The notes under the pieces were generated by a model. It was not told the DNA's origin and ran no database searches. It worked only from the letters and a program-made list of their open reading frames with translations. Below, one piece after another: positions 26,887-36,288 of a stretch of 60,141 bases of DNA (positions within the stretch are counted from its first letter, which is position 1; each line of letters begins with the position of its first letter). Origin of the DNA: JALHTG01 sp964653695 (GTDB taxonomy: Archaea; Thermoproteota; Bathyarchaeia; 40CM-2-53-6; JALHTG01); contig CAZZFQ010000001.1 of assembly GCA_964653695.1 (NCBI GenBank), forward strand, positions 1 through 60,141, read 5' to 3'. The translations under genes were made by a program, and so were the position numbers.

Positions 26887-27729
26887 TCAGGATGGCTTTG
26901 ATGTTACGCGTCTTCCCCTTTTCCTCTTATAGACGAAGTATGCTGGAACGCCGATCAGGGCTAATGGAAGCAGCGAGACTACGAGTACGATCAATCCGCG
27001 AAGCACCCAGAAGAGTCCTTTAAGAGCAGCTTGGAAGACTTCGCTCCAGTTCATGTCTGGAGGCGTGAATGGTGGCAGAGGCTCTGTTAGGTTGACTACA
27101 ATGACGGACATGGCAACGTTTCGCTCAAGGTAGTTTATTTGTCCTTGAAGGCTCTCGATCTGCCCTCTGACGCGTTCAAGCTCCTTCTCAACCTTCAAGA
27201 CATCCTCGACGGTCCGCGCCATTCCGAGAATATCGCGAAGCCGCTGCTCCTGCTTCTGCAAGTTCTCCAATCTTGCCTTGAGGTCGATGTATCGTTCGGT
27301 AACGTCATCGCTTGTGGTGCGCTCATCAAGAACCTTGCCGTAGCTTTCTATCTGCCGAACCGCGACTTGGAACCTGTCTTTGGGAACTCGAATCGTGATC
27401 TGAGCTTTACCTTCCTTCTGAGACGAGCCTGCGACATAGCCACCGTATCCTTCGGCTAGAGCCCTAACCTTTGCAAGGGCATCTTGGATTTCTTTTGTCT
27501 CGAGAGAGATGTATGCGTTATAGACAACCATTCGCTCTTGCGTGGACTCAGGCTGCTTCTCAGTGGCTGAACTTACGAGGCCTTGAGGAGTTGTGGGCAA
27601 TGCGCCCTTGACACGGGCTTCGTACGCTTCTAATCCACCCGGTTGAGGGTAAAGCGTACCGACGTAGAACGCTGCTACTATCACAAATAGGACAAGGACA
27701 CCTGCAATCGCCAACTTTCTTTTTGACAT
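26887..27729 (-). CDS. DUF4349 membrane protein
   Basis: 280 residues. An N-terminal helix (IAGVLVLFVIVAAFYVGTL) precedes an extracytoplasmic DUF4349 domain (YNAYISLETKEIQDALAKVRALAEGYGGYV, ITIRVPKDRF), then a long coiled coil (KARLENLQKQEQRLRDILGMARTVEDVLKVEKELERVRGQIESL), a C-terminal helix and a basic end. DUF4349 proteins are found in bacteria and archaea as envelope proteins of unknown role. Divergent from nurA across 87 bp; the RBS AGGTG is about 12 nt before the ATG. Confidence 0.85.
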   Translation of the reverse strand: MSKRKLAIAGVLVLFVIVAAFYVGTLYPQPGGLEAYEARVKGALPTTPQGLVSSATEKQPESTQERMVVYNAYISLETKEIQDALAKVRALAEGYGGYVAGSSQKEGKAQITIRVPKDRFQVAVRQIESYGKVLDERTTSDDVTERYIDLKARLENLQKQEQRLRDILGMARTVEDVLKVEKELERVRGQIESLQGQINYLERNVAMSVIVVNLTEPLPPFTPPDMNWSEVFQAALKGLFWVLRGLIVLVVSLLPLALIGVPAYFVYKRKRGRRVTSKPS

Positions 27730-27816
27730 CTTTCATCGGCACCTTAATCGATAGGGCGACCATAAAACCTACAGATTGGAACGCTTAGTTCACTGATTCG
27801 AACAGACAAGTGTGGA

Positions 27817-29700
27817 GTGTGGTCTTCTATCTCGTCGTTGTTGAGTTCGCACGTGAAGCGGACAGGTGAGCTTCTGAGGGTTGGAGCTGAGAGTCAGGTT
27901 GACGATTCTAGAGGTAGGTTTGAAGCTGCTAAAGTCTTGTACGACAGGCTTCTCCAAAACCTGATCGTATCAGATGTCGATCTTGACGAAGCGTATGAGA
28001 CGTCGTTGAAGCTCTTCGGTGGGAGCAGGGTGAAGTACGCGGCTATCGACGGGTCTATGGAACAGGTTCTGACGGGGGGCTTGGCAGTTTTCTGGGGTGG
28101 AGCCTACGCTGTGACTGGAGAGATTGAGTTCAGGAAGGATTCATGGCCGAAGGTAAGCTACGAGACGGGTTTTGTTGAGAGGGGACGAGGCCTCTCTAGT
28201 TGTGTTCCGATCTATGTGGATCGTGTTCAAGATGTGGATCAGACCGTTCTGGAGACTAGGCAGAGAGCTCAGAGCACAATTACGAAGCCGCTGACTGAAC
28301 AGGCTCTTGTTGACAATTCCACGATCGCCAGTTGGATCATGACTCTCTCTGAGCTCTATCTGGCGTATCAAACGGTCGTAGCTGAAAATGTTCGCATTCT
28401 ATTCCTTGACAGGAGTCTTGCAAACACGAGGACCAGCCTGATGTACGACACGTCCCGAAAGCAGCGATGGAAGACCGAATGTGCCATATGTGATTTGGAT
28501 CTAGACGGGAAACCTTTCGATGTTAATGAGATCGAGCTTGCTAGGCATCACATTATCAACGACGCGCTTGGAACTCCTCCTGCTAGAGGGGACTATCTTC
28601 GCTACGCCATGATCTACTTGCTAGAACGCGCAAGGATGCCGAGGACTCTGAACGAGATATGTGAGGGGCTGGGGATTCAGGAAGGCGAGAGGGTGAAGAG
28701 AGTTGAGAGGTATCTGGCTAGGTCCGTTCAGGAGGGCTTTCTCTCTGAGTCCGGAGGCCTCTACTCAATCAATCCCAAGTATGTTGGCAGCTGGGATCGA
28801 GCGAAGAAACTGGTTCTGACACTTACACATCACCTCTTCGAGGGATCCTCTGCCAATCCGATGCGGATCAAGAAGCGTGGAGAAGAGGTTTGGTTGACGA
28901 CGCATGATCTCGCCTTACTTACGCTCTTCACCATTCACATGCTTATGGAGGAATGTTGGGCAAGGCGATGTCTGCTGATCGGTGTGACGAAGGATACCAC
29001 GGCTCGAGACTTCAGGGGCCACGTGATTCCTGTTTGCGTTGCCTCAGGCATATGGAAGGCAGAGTGGGAGATGTCAGAGGAGATTCCAACAACGGATCGA
29101 ATGCTCCTGCAAGCGGTGAGCATGCTGAATCATGACAAGATGATGGTTCCGTGGAGTCTCATCGAGTACGACATTGCGTTCCAGACGATTGTACCGGATT
29201 TTCAGAATAGAGTGGGCTACGTGAGTGGAGCCGTGAAGAATAGGATAATTCCTGAGAGGCTTTTCGTGAAGACGTATCTCCAACTGGATGTGGCGGACCG
29301 GGACCCAATGCTGAGGAGCAACGTGTTGTTCATTGATAGACTTGTCTACCCTGAGTTCGATCGAAAGCATACCTTGAGTTTCAAGCATGACTATGCAGGA
29401 GTGGAGCCCGTGGAACCAATCTTCTACAGGGACAAGTCTGTGCGTAACGAGCTGCAGAATCTGGTGATGGTTCTCTTGAAGGCGATGAGTGCTAGGAGCA
29501 TACCTGAGGTTTTTGGGCATAACAAGCCGATATTCATAGCGGATAAGATAGCTAAAGAGCAGCGGTTGAGGGTTAAGGGTGTGGTTGAGGCTACGGGGTT
29601 ATGGTTGGCGAACAACCCGAAGCTTCGGAGGTTCTCGTTCTACATGAACACTTTCCGCGAAAGAAGGGCTGAGGTTGAGTACGCAAGAAGAACTGCCTGA
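27817..29700 (+). CDS. nurA: NurA-domain nuclease with inserted winged-helix region
   Basis: 627 residues, clearly larger than typical NurA (about 340-450). The nuclease core is split: AAIDGS (Asp78) and LFLDRS (Asp198) carry the metal-binding aspartates; VTKDTTARDF and 'HNKPIFIADKIAKEQR' form the C-terminal half. Residues about 255-320 (YLRYAMIYLLERARMPRTLNEICEGLGI then GFLSESGGLYSINPK) look like a winged helix placed inside the nuclease. NurA is a 5'-3' nuclease that works with HerA to resect double-strand DNA ends. It starts with a GTG. The last 26 bp overlap herA, so translation is coupled. No mre11 or rad50 lies in this window. Confidence 0.88.
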   Translation: MWSSISSLLSSHVKRTGELLRVGAESQVDDSRGRFEAAKVLYDRLLQNLIVSDVDLDEAYETSLKLFGGSRVKYAAIDGSMEQVLTGGLAVFWGGAYAVTGEIEFRKDSWPKVSYETGFVERGRGLSSCVPIYVDRVQDVDQTVLETRQRAQSTITKPLTEQALVDNSTIASWIMTLSELYLAYQTVVAENVRILFLDRSLANTRTSLMYDTSRKQRWKTECAICDLDLDGKPFDVNEIELARHHIINDALGTPPARGDYLRYAMIYLLERARMPRTLNEICEGLGIQEGERVKRVERYLARSVQEGFLSESGGLYSINPKYVGSWDRAKKLVLTLTHHLFEGSSANPMRIKKRGEEVWLTTHDLALLTLFTIHMLMEECWARRCLLIGVTKDTTARDFRGHVIPVCVASGIWKAEWEMSEEIPTTDRMLLQAVSMLNHDKMMVPWSLIEYDIAFQTIVPDFQNRVGYVSGAVKNRIIPERLFVKTYLQLDVADRDPMLRSNVLFIDRLVYPEFDRKHTLSFKHDYAGVEPVEPIFYRDKSVRNELQNLVMVLLKAMSARSIPEVFGHNKPIFIADKIAKEQRLRVKGVVEATGLWLANNPKLRRFSFYMNTFRERRAEVEYARRTA

Positions 29701-31561
29701 GCTGTTTACGGACCTAAAGAAGCGATTCTTGGCGAGGCTCAGTGACGTATTTGCCATACGTAGGACCGAGGCTCCGTCTGAGACCACGGGTATCTCTGCC
29801 AAGTATCTGTGCCAAGTGAAGGCGGAGTACCAGAAGGATTTGATGGGGCTGCTCGAGGAAGGCATGCTCCTCGCGGTCCGGAACTTTAAGTCATCAAGCC
29901 AAGGCGCGAAGAGGTTCACGTTGCTTGAGATCTCACGGTTGGGACCTGAGCATTACGGGCTGAAAGGGCTGACCGACCAGAGCTACTACCCCTACCAGTT
30001 TGAGATCATTCAGCAGTCGGTTCAGGATTGGGATACAGATGACAAGTCGACAATGATGATTCAGATCTGGGCGATCCCACTGAACTACGACCTAGTCATA
30101 GACGAAAAAGGCGGAACGCAGTACGTCAAGGGATTCACATATCCAGTGATAGCTGAACGTGTGCACATACTCAACAGAAACACAATCCACCAGATGTACA
30201 ACAAGACGATCCTAGAGAAGATCGGAAAGCCGTGGCAAGAGATCAAGACAACTCCGTCAGCCCGAGAGGATTCGCGCCTCGGAACAATCAAGATGTTCGA
30301 GTCGGAGAAAGAGCGCATACCGATCTATGTAGACTTCGATAGATTGGTCCGATACCATTTTGGAATCTTTGGGTTTACGGGGTGCGGCAAGAGCAACCTC
30401 CTCGCAAACATTCTACGACGCCTGATCTATCACACAGAGAACACTAGGGTGGTGATATTCGACATCTCGATGGAGTACCCGTTTCTGCTCCAAGATGTCT
30501 TTGCGGATAAGGGCGTCACCTCAAAGCTTATTCTTGAAGCGCCTGTTCAAGATGAAGATCAGCTCTTCAAGATCATTGTGAAGCCCAAAGGATTCGAAGA
30601 GGACGAGCGATCGAAATCCGTTTTCGGGCGTATCATGGATCAGAGCAAAGTAGACTGCTATGTCGAACCTACGGCATCGCCTCAATCCTATGGAGCTGTC
30701 CTAAGGGATGTGGAGTCAATCTCAACCGCTAGAGACTTGGCGGATAAGCCGCACTATTTAGACGCAATAAGAGAAATCAGACTCGCGGTCCAGGACTATA
30801 TGGGGGAAAAGAACGTTGCGGAAGATGAACCGATAGATCAGCCATTCGTGACTTACCTTGATAGAAGGTGTCGAACCGCAGTTGAGAAGTTCAGGGTTTG
30901 GGATAGAAGCAACCTAGCTGCATGGGCTACGACACGTCTAACCTTGATGGATCACGTCCCAAGGCCCGGGGCCAAAGCAAGGAGAGGAAGAGAAGGCCAA
31001 ACGGTTGAGGACCTTGTCAGCCTCCTTGGAGGTGAAACGCGTCTTCTATGCGTGTCGATGGTCGATCCAGAGATGATGAAGGAGTTGGCACTGACTCTAT
31101 CGAACGAAGTGCTCAGTCAGAGGAAAAGAGAGTTCATGGTCGACCCACTAGTTCTATTCGTGTTTGATGAGGCGCAAGAGTTCGTTCCAGCATACGATCA
31201 GGCGCGTGGAATAGAGAGGGAATGCACTGAGCATATTGAGAGATTGATGAGGCAGGGAAGAAAGTACGGGCTGGGGACTTGCATCGCAACGCAACGAATA
31301 GCCTACCTCAACACTAACGCGCTACAGCAACTGCACACATACTTCGTAGGTCCCCTGCCGAGACCGTATGACCGAAGCCTAGTCAGCAATACGTTCACAA
31401 TTGATCAAGGCATACTGGAGAAGACGTTGGAGTTCGCACCTGGAGAATGGCTACTATCAAGCTACATAGCAACAGGGATGGAGAACGTCCCCATATTCAT
31501 CAAAGCGGACAACGCTGAACAAGAGATAGCAACGCTCTTGCGAAGAGCTGACTCTGCCTAG
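29675..31561 (+). CDS. herA: HerA-type DNA translocase ATPase
   Basis: 628 residues. Walker A is GFTGCGKSNLLANILRR (about residues 233-249) and Walker B is VLFVFDEAQEF (about residues 493-503); later 'CIATQRIAYLNTNALQQLHTYFVG' holds the sensor and arginine-finger region. The N-terminal about 200 residues contain a HAS-barrel-like domain. HerA forms a hexamer that pumps DNA into NurA for end resection. A TTG start inside the end of nurA shows coupling. Compared with the usual 500 residues it has a longer central insert (residues about 290-430). It follows nurA with no further repair gene in the operon. Confidence 0.92.
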   Translation: MSTQEELPELFTDLKKRFLARLSDVFAIRRTEAPSETTGISAKYLCQVKAEYQKDLMGLLEEGMLLAVRNFKSSSQGAKRFTLLEISRLGPEHYGLKGLTDQSYYPYQFEIIQQSVQDWDTDDKSTMMIQIWAIPLNYDLVIDEKGGTQYVKGFTYPVIAERVHILNRNTIHQMYNKTILEKIGKPWQEIKTTPSAREDSRLGTIKMFESEKERIPIYVDFDRLVRYHFGIFGFTGCGKSNLLANILRRLIYHTENTRVVIFDISMEYPFLLQDVFADKGVTSKLILEAPVQDEDQLFKIIVKPKGFEEDERSKSVFGRIMDQSKVDCYVEPTASPQSYGAVLRDVESISTARDLADKPHYLDAIREIRLAVQDYMGEKNVAEDEPIDQPFVTYLDRRCRTAVEKFRVWDRSNLAAWATTRLTLMDHVPRPGAKARRGREGQTVEDLVSLLGGETRLLCVSMVDPEMMKELALTLSNEVLSQRKREFMVDPLVLFVFDEAQEFVPAYDQARGIERECTEHIERLMRQGRKYGLGTCIATQRIAYLNTNALQQLHTYFVGPLPRPYDRSLVSNTFTIDQGILEKTLEFAPGEWLLSSYIATGMENVPIFIKADNAEQEIATLLRRADSA

Positions 31562-31644
31562 AATTACGAGTAGGTTCGGAAAGCTAGATAAGATTACTAC
31601 ATTGCCGCATAGCTGACCGTCCTTAAAGAAAGAGCGAGATCTGT

Positions 31645-32166
31645 ATGCCTTGGTACGGATCGCATTCATTTCTTAATGAATATATTAGCCGAAATAAGTG
31701 CAGGAGGATTATGGAGATTGGGGTTTTTAATGGCGATAATGCGAAAAGTATGGTTGAAACCGCTATCCAGAATGTTCCACCAGATAATGTGGAGTATTAT
31801 GGATTCGACCTTTTTGCTGATTATAGTTCTCGCCAAGTGGAGCGAAAGTTAGAGAAGGCAGGGTGCAAGTTCAAGCTCTTTGAAGGCGATACTGTCGACA
31901 CTCTTCCCAATGCTGTTAAGACCTTGCCCAAAATGGATTTGATCTTCATCGATGGAGGCAAGTCTTATGCAGAAGCAGAGAGTGATTGGGAAAACTCAGA
32001 AGCTCTGATGCATAATGGGACCGCGGTTTTCGTCCATAATTATGGGTTCCCAGGCGTCCGTAGGATGGTTGACAGGATCCCCCGAGACAAGTACCAGGTT
32101 AGGATAATCCATACTTCCTCAGAAGGTGAGATAGCCCTGATCAAGAAAACGTTGAAGTCATTCTAA
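31645..32166 (+). CDS. Class I SAM-dependent methyltransferase-like protein
   Basis: 173 residues. The motif MEIGVFNGDNAKSM is the S-adenosylmethionine-binding GxGxG variant, and 'DLIFIDGGKSYAEAESDWENSEAL' matches Methyltransf_24-type enzymes. Substrate unknown. The gene has clearly higher A/T and different codon choice (many ATT, AAT, TAT) from its neighbours, which hints at recent acquisition. It starts with an ATG about 80 bp after herA, with a CCTTAAAG box upstream, so it has its own promoter. Confidence 0.75.
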   Translation: MPWYGSHSFLNEYISRNKCRRIMEIGVFNGDNAKSMVETAIQNVPPDNVEYYGFDLFADYSSRQVERKLEKAGCKFKLFEGDTVDTLPNAVKTLPKMDLIFIDGGKSYAEAESDWENSEALMHNGTAVFVHNYGFPGVRRMVDRIPRDKYQVRIIHTSSEGEIALIKKTLKSF

Positions 32167-32243
32167 GGCACGATGTTATGTGCGCGCACCAGTTGACACA
32201 CACTTTTGCTAGCTCAGAGTCGTGTTGGGCGAAGGCGACGACC

Positions 32244-32498
32244 ATGGTAAGAATCCTGTTCTGGTCGATTCTCGGAGGAGTGCTGATAACGTTGTTGACG
32301 GGGCTAGTGTCCAACACGCCAGCAGCCTGGGCAGGTGCAGCCCTCTTTGGTTACCCGTTGGCTTGGCTGTTGAGGCTTGTGTTGGCTCCTGAATACTTCC
32401 CATGGAGAATAGATTGGGTAAACTTGATCCTCGACATATTAGTCTGGCTCACCATCATCAGAATAGCACTGTTCATGCTAACGCGACCCAAGAGATGA
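32244..32498 (+). CDS. Small two-helix membrane protein
   Basis: 84 residues with two or three hydrophobic segments (ILFWSILGGVLITLLTGLV, AAWAGAALFGYPLAWLLRLVL, LILDILVWLTIIRIALFML). It ends one base before the TTG of the M28 peptidase, so both are probably on one transcript. The ATG at 32244 was chosen over an ATG-class start 66 bp further up because the extra N-terminus does not look like protein. Role unknown. Confidence 0.55.
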   Translation: MVRILFWSILGGVLITLLTGLVSNTPAAWAGAALFGYPLAWLLRLVLAPEYFPWRIDWVNLILDILVWLTIIRIALFMLTRPKR

Positions 32499-32499
32499 C

Positions 32500-33993
32500 T
32501 TGCGAAACACGAGCGCGCAATCTCTTATATCCACTGCGCAGGTGTTATCTGACCCGGTGTCTGATTTGGAAAACCCATACGCTGACGTTGATAAGAAAGT
32601 TGTATCTGAGATCTACATCTCGTCTGAACCGCTGGACAACTTGAAGGTTCTCTGCGACGTCTACGGCAGCAGATTTGCCGGAACAATCGGTGATCTAAGC
32701 TCTGTAAAGTGGATGGTCGAGAAGCTCAAAAGCTACGGGGTTGAGAATGCCCACTATGAATCCTATACCATTCCCGGTTGGAAGCGCGGCCTTGCCAAGT
32801 TGAGTGTCGTCAGCCCCACGAGGAGGGAGATCGACTGCATCAGCCTTCCCCATAGCATTGCAGGCCAGGTCGAGGGAAAGCTGGTGTGGCTTGGAGATGG
32901 CGCCATCGAGTCATACGAGAAGAAAAGCAATGAAATTGATGGCAACATTGTGATGGTGTCAAGCGCTAGCCCGATCGGCATGAATAGACCGCTTCACAGG
33001 AGCGAGAAGTTCTTGCGCAGCGTCCTTGCAGGAGCGAAGGGCTGGATATTCATGAGCCAGTACCCGGCATATGGCCCGCAGACAGGGGCAATCAGCCCAG
33101 TCATACCTTCGATAAGCGTTTCCTACGAGGATGGAATGTTCCTTGTGCGTACCTTGGAGAGAGAAGGCAATGTCAGGCTAAGGATCGAAGCGACGGATAG
33201 GAACATGGATGTGACTACTTACAATGTCATCGCCGACATTCCAGGCATGACCGACAGTAAGGAGTACGTGGTGGTCGGGAGCCACTACGACGGCCACGAC
33301 ATCAGCCAGGGTGCCGAGGACCCTGCTTCTGGCGCCGTCGTGGTGATGGAGATAGCGAGGAACCTCCAGATGGTGAAAGACAAGATGAAGAGGCGTGTCA
33401 GATGCATATGCTTCGGCGCAGAAGAGATAGGCCTCTATGGAAGCTACAACTACGTGGCCATGCACAAAGACGAGGTAGATAACATCAGGTTCATGTTGAA
33501 CTTGGACTCAGGCGGAAGCAAAGGCAAGAAAGGAGTGATCCTCCACGACTTTCCGGAGCTTGAATCCTTCTTTACCAAAGCAGCCCTAGAAATGAGAGCC
33601 GAACTGCCCACCTTCCAGAGAGTAAGCCCCTACAGCGATCACTGGCCTTTCTTCCTGAAGAGTGTTCCATGTGGCAGCGGCGGTGACCCAGAAATGATAA
33701 GGACCAGCACCGGACGTGGCTTTGGACACAGCAAATTCGACACAGTAGACAAGGTGGAATTGGAATATCTGCGCCTCGCCGCGGCAAACTACACGCGCCT
33801 CTTGTTCAGGATTGCCAACACTGAGGATTGGAAGCCACGCAGAAAATCCCAGAACGAGATTCAGGAATTCATTAAGGAACAGGGATACGACCAGACCGTT
33901 CAACTCGTTGACAAGGTCAAGGAATACGTGAAGACCTGGAAAGAGATTCATCCAGAGACAGAAGAATGGCTGAACAGAAAGTCTGACTGGTGA
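32500..33993 (+). CDS. M28-family zinc aminopeptidase/carboxypeptidase
   Basis: 497 residues. The co-catalytic metal site is visible: VVGSHYDGHDISQGAEDPASG (His and Asp), CFGAEEIGLYGS (the Glu pair), LNLDSGG (Asp) and SPYSDHWPFF (the C-terminal His). A PA-like segment (GNIVMVSSASPIG...KGWIFMSQYPAYG) is inserted between the N-terminus and the catalytic domain. No signal peptide, so it acts in the cytoplasm, releasing amino acids from peptides. Starts at a TTG one base after the small membrane protein. Confidence 0.88.
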   Translation: MRNTSAQSLISTAQVLSDPVSDLENPYADVDKKVVSEIYISSEPLDNLKVLCDVYGSRFAGTIGDLSSVKWMVEKLKSYGVENAHYESYTIPGWKRGLAKLSVVSPTRREIDCISLPHSIAGQVEGKLVWLGDGAIESYEKKSNEIDGNIVMVSSASPIGMNRPLHRSEKFLRSVLAGAKGWIFMSQYPAYGPQTGAISPVIPSISVSYEDGMFLVRTLEREGNVRLRIEATDRNMDVTTYNVIADIPGMTDSKEYVVVGSHYDGHDISQGAEDPASGAVVVMEIARNLQMVKDKMKRRVRCICFGAEEIGLYGSYNYVAMHKDEVDNIRFMLNLDSGGSKGKKGVILHDFPELESFFTKAALEMRAELPTFQRVSPYSDHWPFFLKSVPCGSGGDPEMIRTSTGRGFGHSKFDTVDKVELEYLRLAAANYTRLLFRIANTEDWKPRRKSQNEIQEFIKEQGYDQTVQLVDKVKEYVKTWKEIHPETEEWLNRKSDW

Positions 33994-34073
33994 AGTGAAC
34001 CTGTGCTCATGGCCGCGCGCTGTGGAGAACTCTTAAGAATACTGGATCGAGATAGCTCGTCGAGGAGGATAGC

Positions 34074-34499
34074 TTGAACGCAGATACAAAACCCCAGGTG
34101 AGCGTGGGGCATCTCTGCATCGAGGTTTCGAACATCACGAAGTCCAGAAGGTTCTATGAGCCCATGCTCAAGAACATGGGCTTTCAGATGATTATGGAAG
34201 AAAAGGACTCAATCGGTTTCAGCAACGGATCCCTCTCGATATTTCTAGGACAACCGGCTTCACGGCGCGTTGAACGAAAAGCACCGGATGTTGACGAGCT
34301 AGTGATTGCAGATCACGTTGCATTACGAGTTCCAAGCAGAAAGACTGTGAATGAAGTCGCTCTGGTCATGAAGAAAGCGGGAATCGAAACGTTGTTTGCT
34401 CCTGAGGAGCACCCTGAATTCGTCGCCGGCTACTATTCTGTGTCTTTCTGCGATCCTGACAACAATGTGATTGAGTTCTATGTAATCGAGAAACCGTGA
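34074..34499 (+). CDS. VOC-family (glyoxalase-like) protein
   Basis: 141 residues. VGHLCIEVSNITKSRRFYEPML opens the first beta-alpha-beta-beta-beta unit, 'DHVALRVPSRKTVNEVALVMKKAGIE' the second, and 'YSVSFCDPDNNVIEFYVIEK' gives the metal-binding Glu. These metal enzymes include glyoxalases, dioxygenases and epimerases; substrate unknown. The TTG start has GAGGAGGA about 6 nt upstream, and CTCTTAAGAA acts as a TATA-like box. Confidence 0.85.
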   Translation: MNADTKPQVSVGHLCIEVSNITKSRRFYEPMLKNMGFQMIMEEKDSIGFSNGSLSIFLGQPASRRVERKAPDVDELVIADHVALRVPSRKTVNEVALVMKKAGIETLFAPEEHPEFVAGYYSVSFCDPDNNVIEFYVIEKP

Positions 34500-34622
34500 T
34501 CGCACTCGTCAGATATGTGTACACGTCTACAAACAACTCCGGAATCTCAAATCCCCTATGTATCAAGCAAAACCAGACATGTCGATCGCTGGAACGCGGT
34601 AGGAAGATAGGAAGTGGGTTGA

Positions 34623-35639
34623 ATGAAGTATACAGATAGCATGTTGGCAAACATTGGGAATACTCCTTTGATGAAGCTGAATAAGGTGGCCAGAGACGCC
34701 GGAGCAAACGTCTACGCAAAGTTGGAGTATCTAAACCCCAGTGGGAGTTACAAAGACAGAATGGCGCTTTCCATGGTTGAGGGAGCCGAGCAAAGAGGAA
34801 GACTGAGGCCTGGGGGAACTATTCTTGAGGTTACTAGCACCAACACAGGCCCTGCTTTGGCAATGGTTGGTGCCGTCAAAGGATACAGAGTCGTACTGCG
34901 GTTTGGTCAGTTCTGGCTCCGAGATGACACAAGATTAAGAATTGTAAGGGCATTCGGTCCTGAAGTTACTGCAGGAACCTCAGACATCCCTGCGGAGATT
35001 CTGAGGGAATGCACAAATGAGACAGAGAGAACTGTGGCTCGCTGGGTGCTGGATAGCAAACACATGGAGGATCTTGAAAGGAGCCGGCCAAACACCTGTT
35101 GGGTTGATCAAATGAATAACCCAGACAACCCAAAGGGCCAAATGAGTATGGGAAAGGAGATAGTAGAACAGTTGGACGGAAAAGTCGATGCTTTTGTAGC
35201 TTCAATAGGTTCAGCTGGGTGCATTGCCGGTGTTACGATGGCACTAAGGCAAGAAGGAATAAATGCAGTGATTATTGGAGGCCAACCTGAAGACCTGCCA
35301 ATAGTGGATCTATACAAGGATGGAATAGTGCACAAGTTCACGAAGCTGGTCGGGATGAAAACGGAAAGTTGGGTAGATAGAGATGGAAACGTCGAAAGGG
35401 CACTTCGAATGGGTATCCCTGACGAAGTGTGGACTGTGAAAGATGACGACGCAAGAGCAGTAGCCTATAGATTGGCTCAAGAAGAGGGAATCTTCTGCGG
35501 CATGTCATCTGGCGCAAACGTCTACATGGCTTTGAAGTTGGCCAAGACGATGAGACCCGATCAGAACATTGTCGCACCTATCGTAGATAGAAGGGACAGG
35601 TACTTAGGAGAGGCTCCAAAAGAGCACTATGTCACTTGA
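34623..35639 (+). CDS. Variant cysteine synthase-like PLP enzyme
   Basis: 338 residues of the fold-type II PLP family. The PLP lysine is Lys44 in NPSGSYKDR. The usual TSGNTG loop reads TSTNTG (residues 70-75), and the 'MP...S.ERR' segment is replaced by RFGQFWLRDDTRLR. The phosphate-binding GTGGTxxG is GSAGCIAG. The C-terminal GMSSGANVYMAL is conserved. It may not be a sulfhydrylase; candidates are a CysK paralogue with another nucleophile, or a diaminopropionate/cyanoalanine type. Starts at an ATG, preceded by GGAAG. 40 bp downstream is the flavin reductase. Confidence 0.82.
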   Translation: MKYTDSMLANIGNTPLMKLNKVARDAGANVYAKLEYLNPSGSYKDRMALSMVEGAEQRGRLRPGGTILEVTSTNTGPALAMVGAVKGYRVVLRFGQFWLRDDTRLRIVRAFGPEVTAGTSDIPAEILRECTNETERTVARWVLDSKHMEDLERSRPNTCWVDQMNNPDNPKGQMSMGKEIVEQLDGKVDAFVASIGSAGCIAGVTMALRQEGINAVIIGGQPEDLPIVDLYKDGIVHKFTKLVGMKTESWVDRDGNVERALRMGIPDEVWTVKDDDARAVAYRLAQEEGIFCGMSSGANVYMALKLAKTMRPDQNIVAPIVDRRDRYLGEAPKEHYVT

Positions 35640-35679
35640 ACTGCATTTTGCCTGAGACTGAAGTGGAAGGGATCTCATC

Positions 35680-36243
35680 TTGAAGATCTTGGGGATCGTC
35701 TGCAGTCCTCGGAGTGGAGGAAACACCGAGATACTCGTACACAAAGCGTTAGAGAGCGCGGAGAAGGAAGGGGCAGAAGTCGAGGCGTGGAGCGTTGCAG
35801 GGAAGGATCTGAAGCCATGCGACCATTGCCTAAGTTGCATCAAGACCGGGCAATGTCACATCAAGGATGATATGCAAGCCCTCTACCCAAAGATGATAGA
35901 GGCTGACGGAATAGTCCTCGGTAGCCCGGTTTACTTCTGGTCAATTACCGCCCAGGCAAAGACTGTGATAGACCGCACCTACGCGCTGAGGCGTCCAACC
36001 AACAGGCTAGAGGGCAAGGTGGGAGGCGCTATAGCCGTCGCTGGCAGACGAGGGCAGGTGGAGGCTTTGACGGTGATGAACAACTTCTTCCTAGGTCAGG
36101 GCATGATTCCCGCAGGGCTCGGCGTAGATGGAAGAGGCTCTGAGAAGGGAGACATCGAAAAAGATGAACGGGCAATGACTGGCGCCGCTGGCCTCGGAAG
36201 AAGAATCGTGCAGCTGATACGTCAGAACATGCCAGGAAAATAG
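35680..36243 (+). CDS. NAD(P)H-dependent FMN reductase/iron-sulfur flavoprotein-like
   Basis: 187 residues. ILGIVCSPRSGGNTEILVHKAL is the FMN phosphate-binding loop of the flavodoxin-like family. It is followed by CDHCLSCIKTGQC (a Cys cluster of the iron-sulfur flavoprotein subgroup, here possibly binding a cluster) and GSPVYFWSITAQAKTVIDR. It shuttles electrons from NAD(P)H to FMN or other acceptors. The TTG start lies 40 bp after the CysK-like gene in the same direction, suggesting a shared transcript, which would make sulfur or oxidative-stress chemistry a reasonable guess. Confidence 0.88.
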   Translation: MKILGIVCSPRSGGNTEILVHKALESAEKEGAEVEAWSVAGKDLKPCDHCLSCIKTGQCHIKDDMQALYPKMIEADGIVLGSPVYFWSITAQAKTVIDRTYALRRPTNRLEGKVGGAIAVAGRRGQVEALTVMNNFFLGQGMIPAGLGVDGRGSEKGDIEKDERAMTGAAGLGRRIVQLIRQNMPGK

Positions 36244-36288
36244 AGTTTAGGTCGTTACAGCAGACAACCTGTTTACGCGTGTGCCTTC

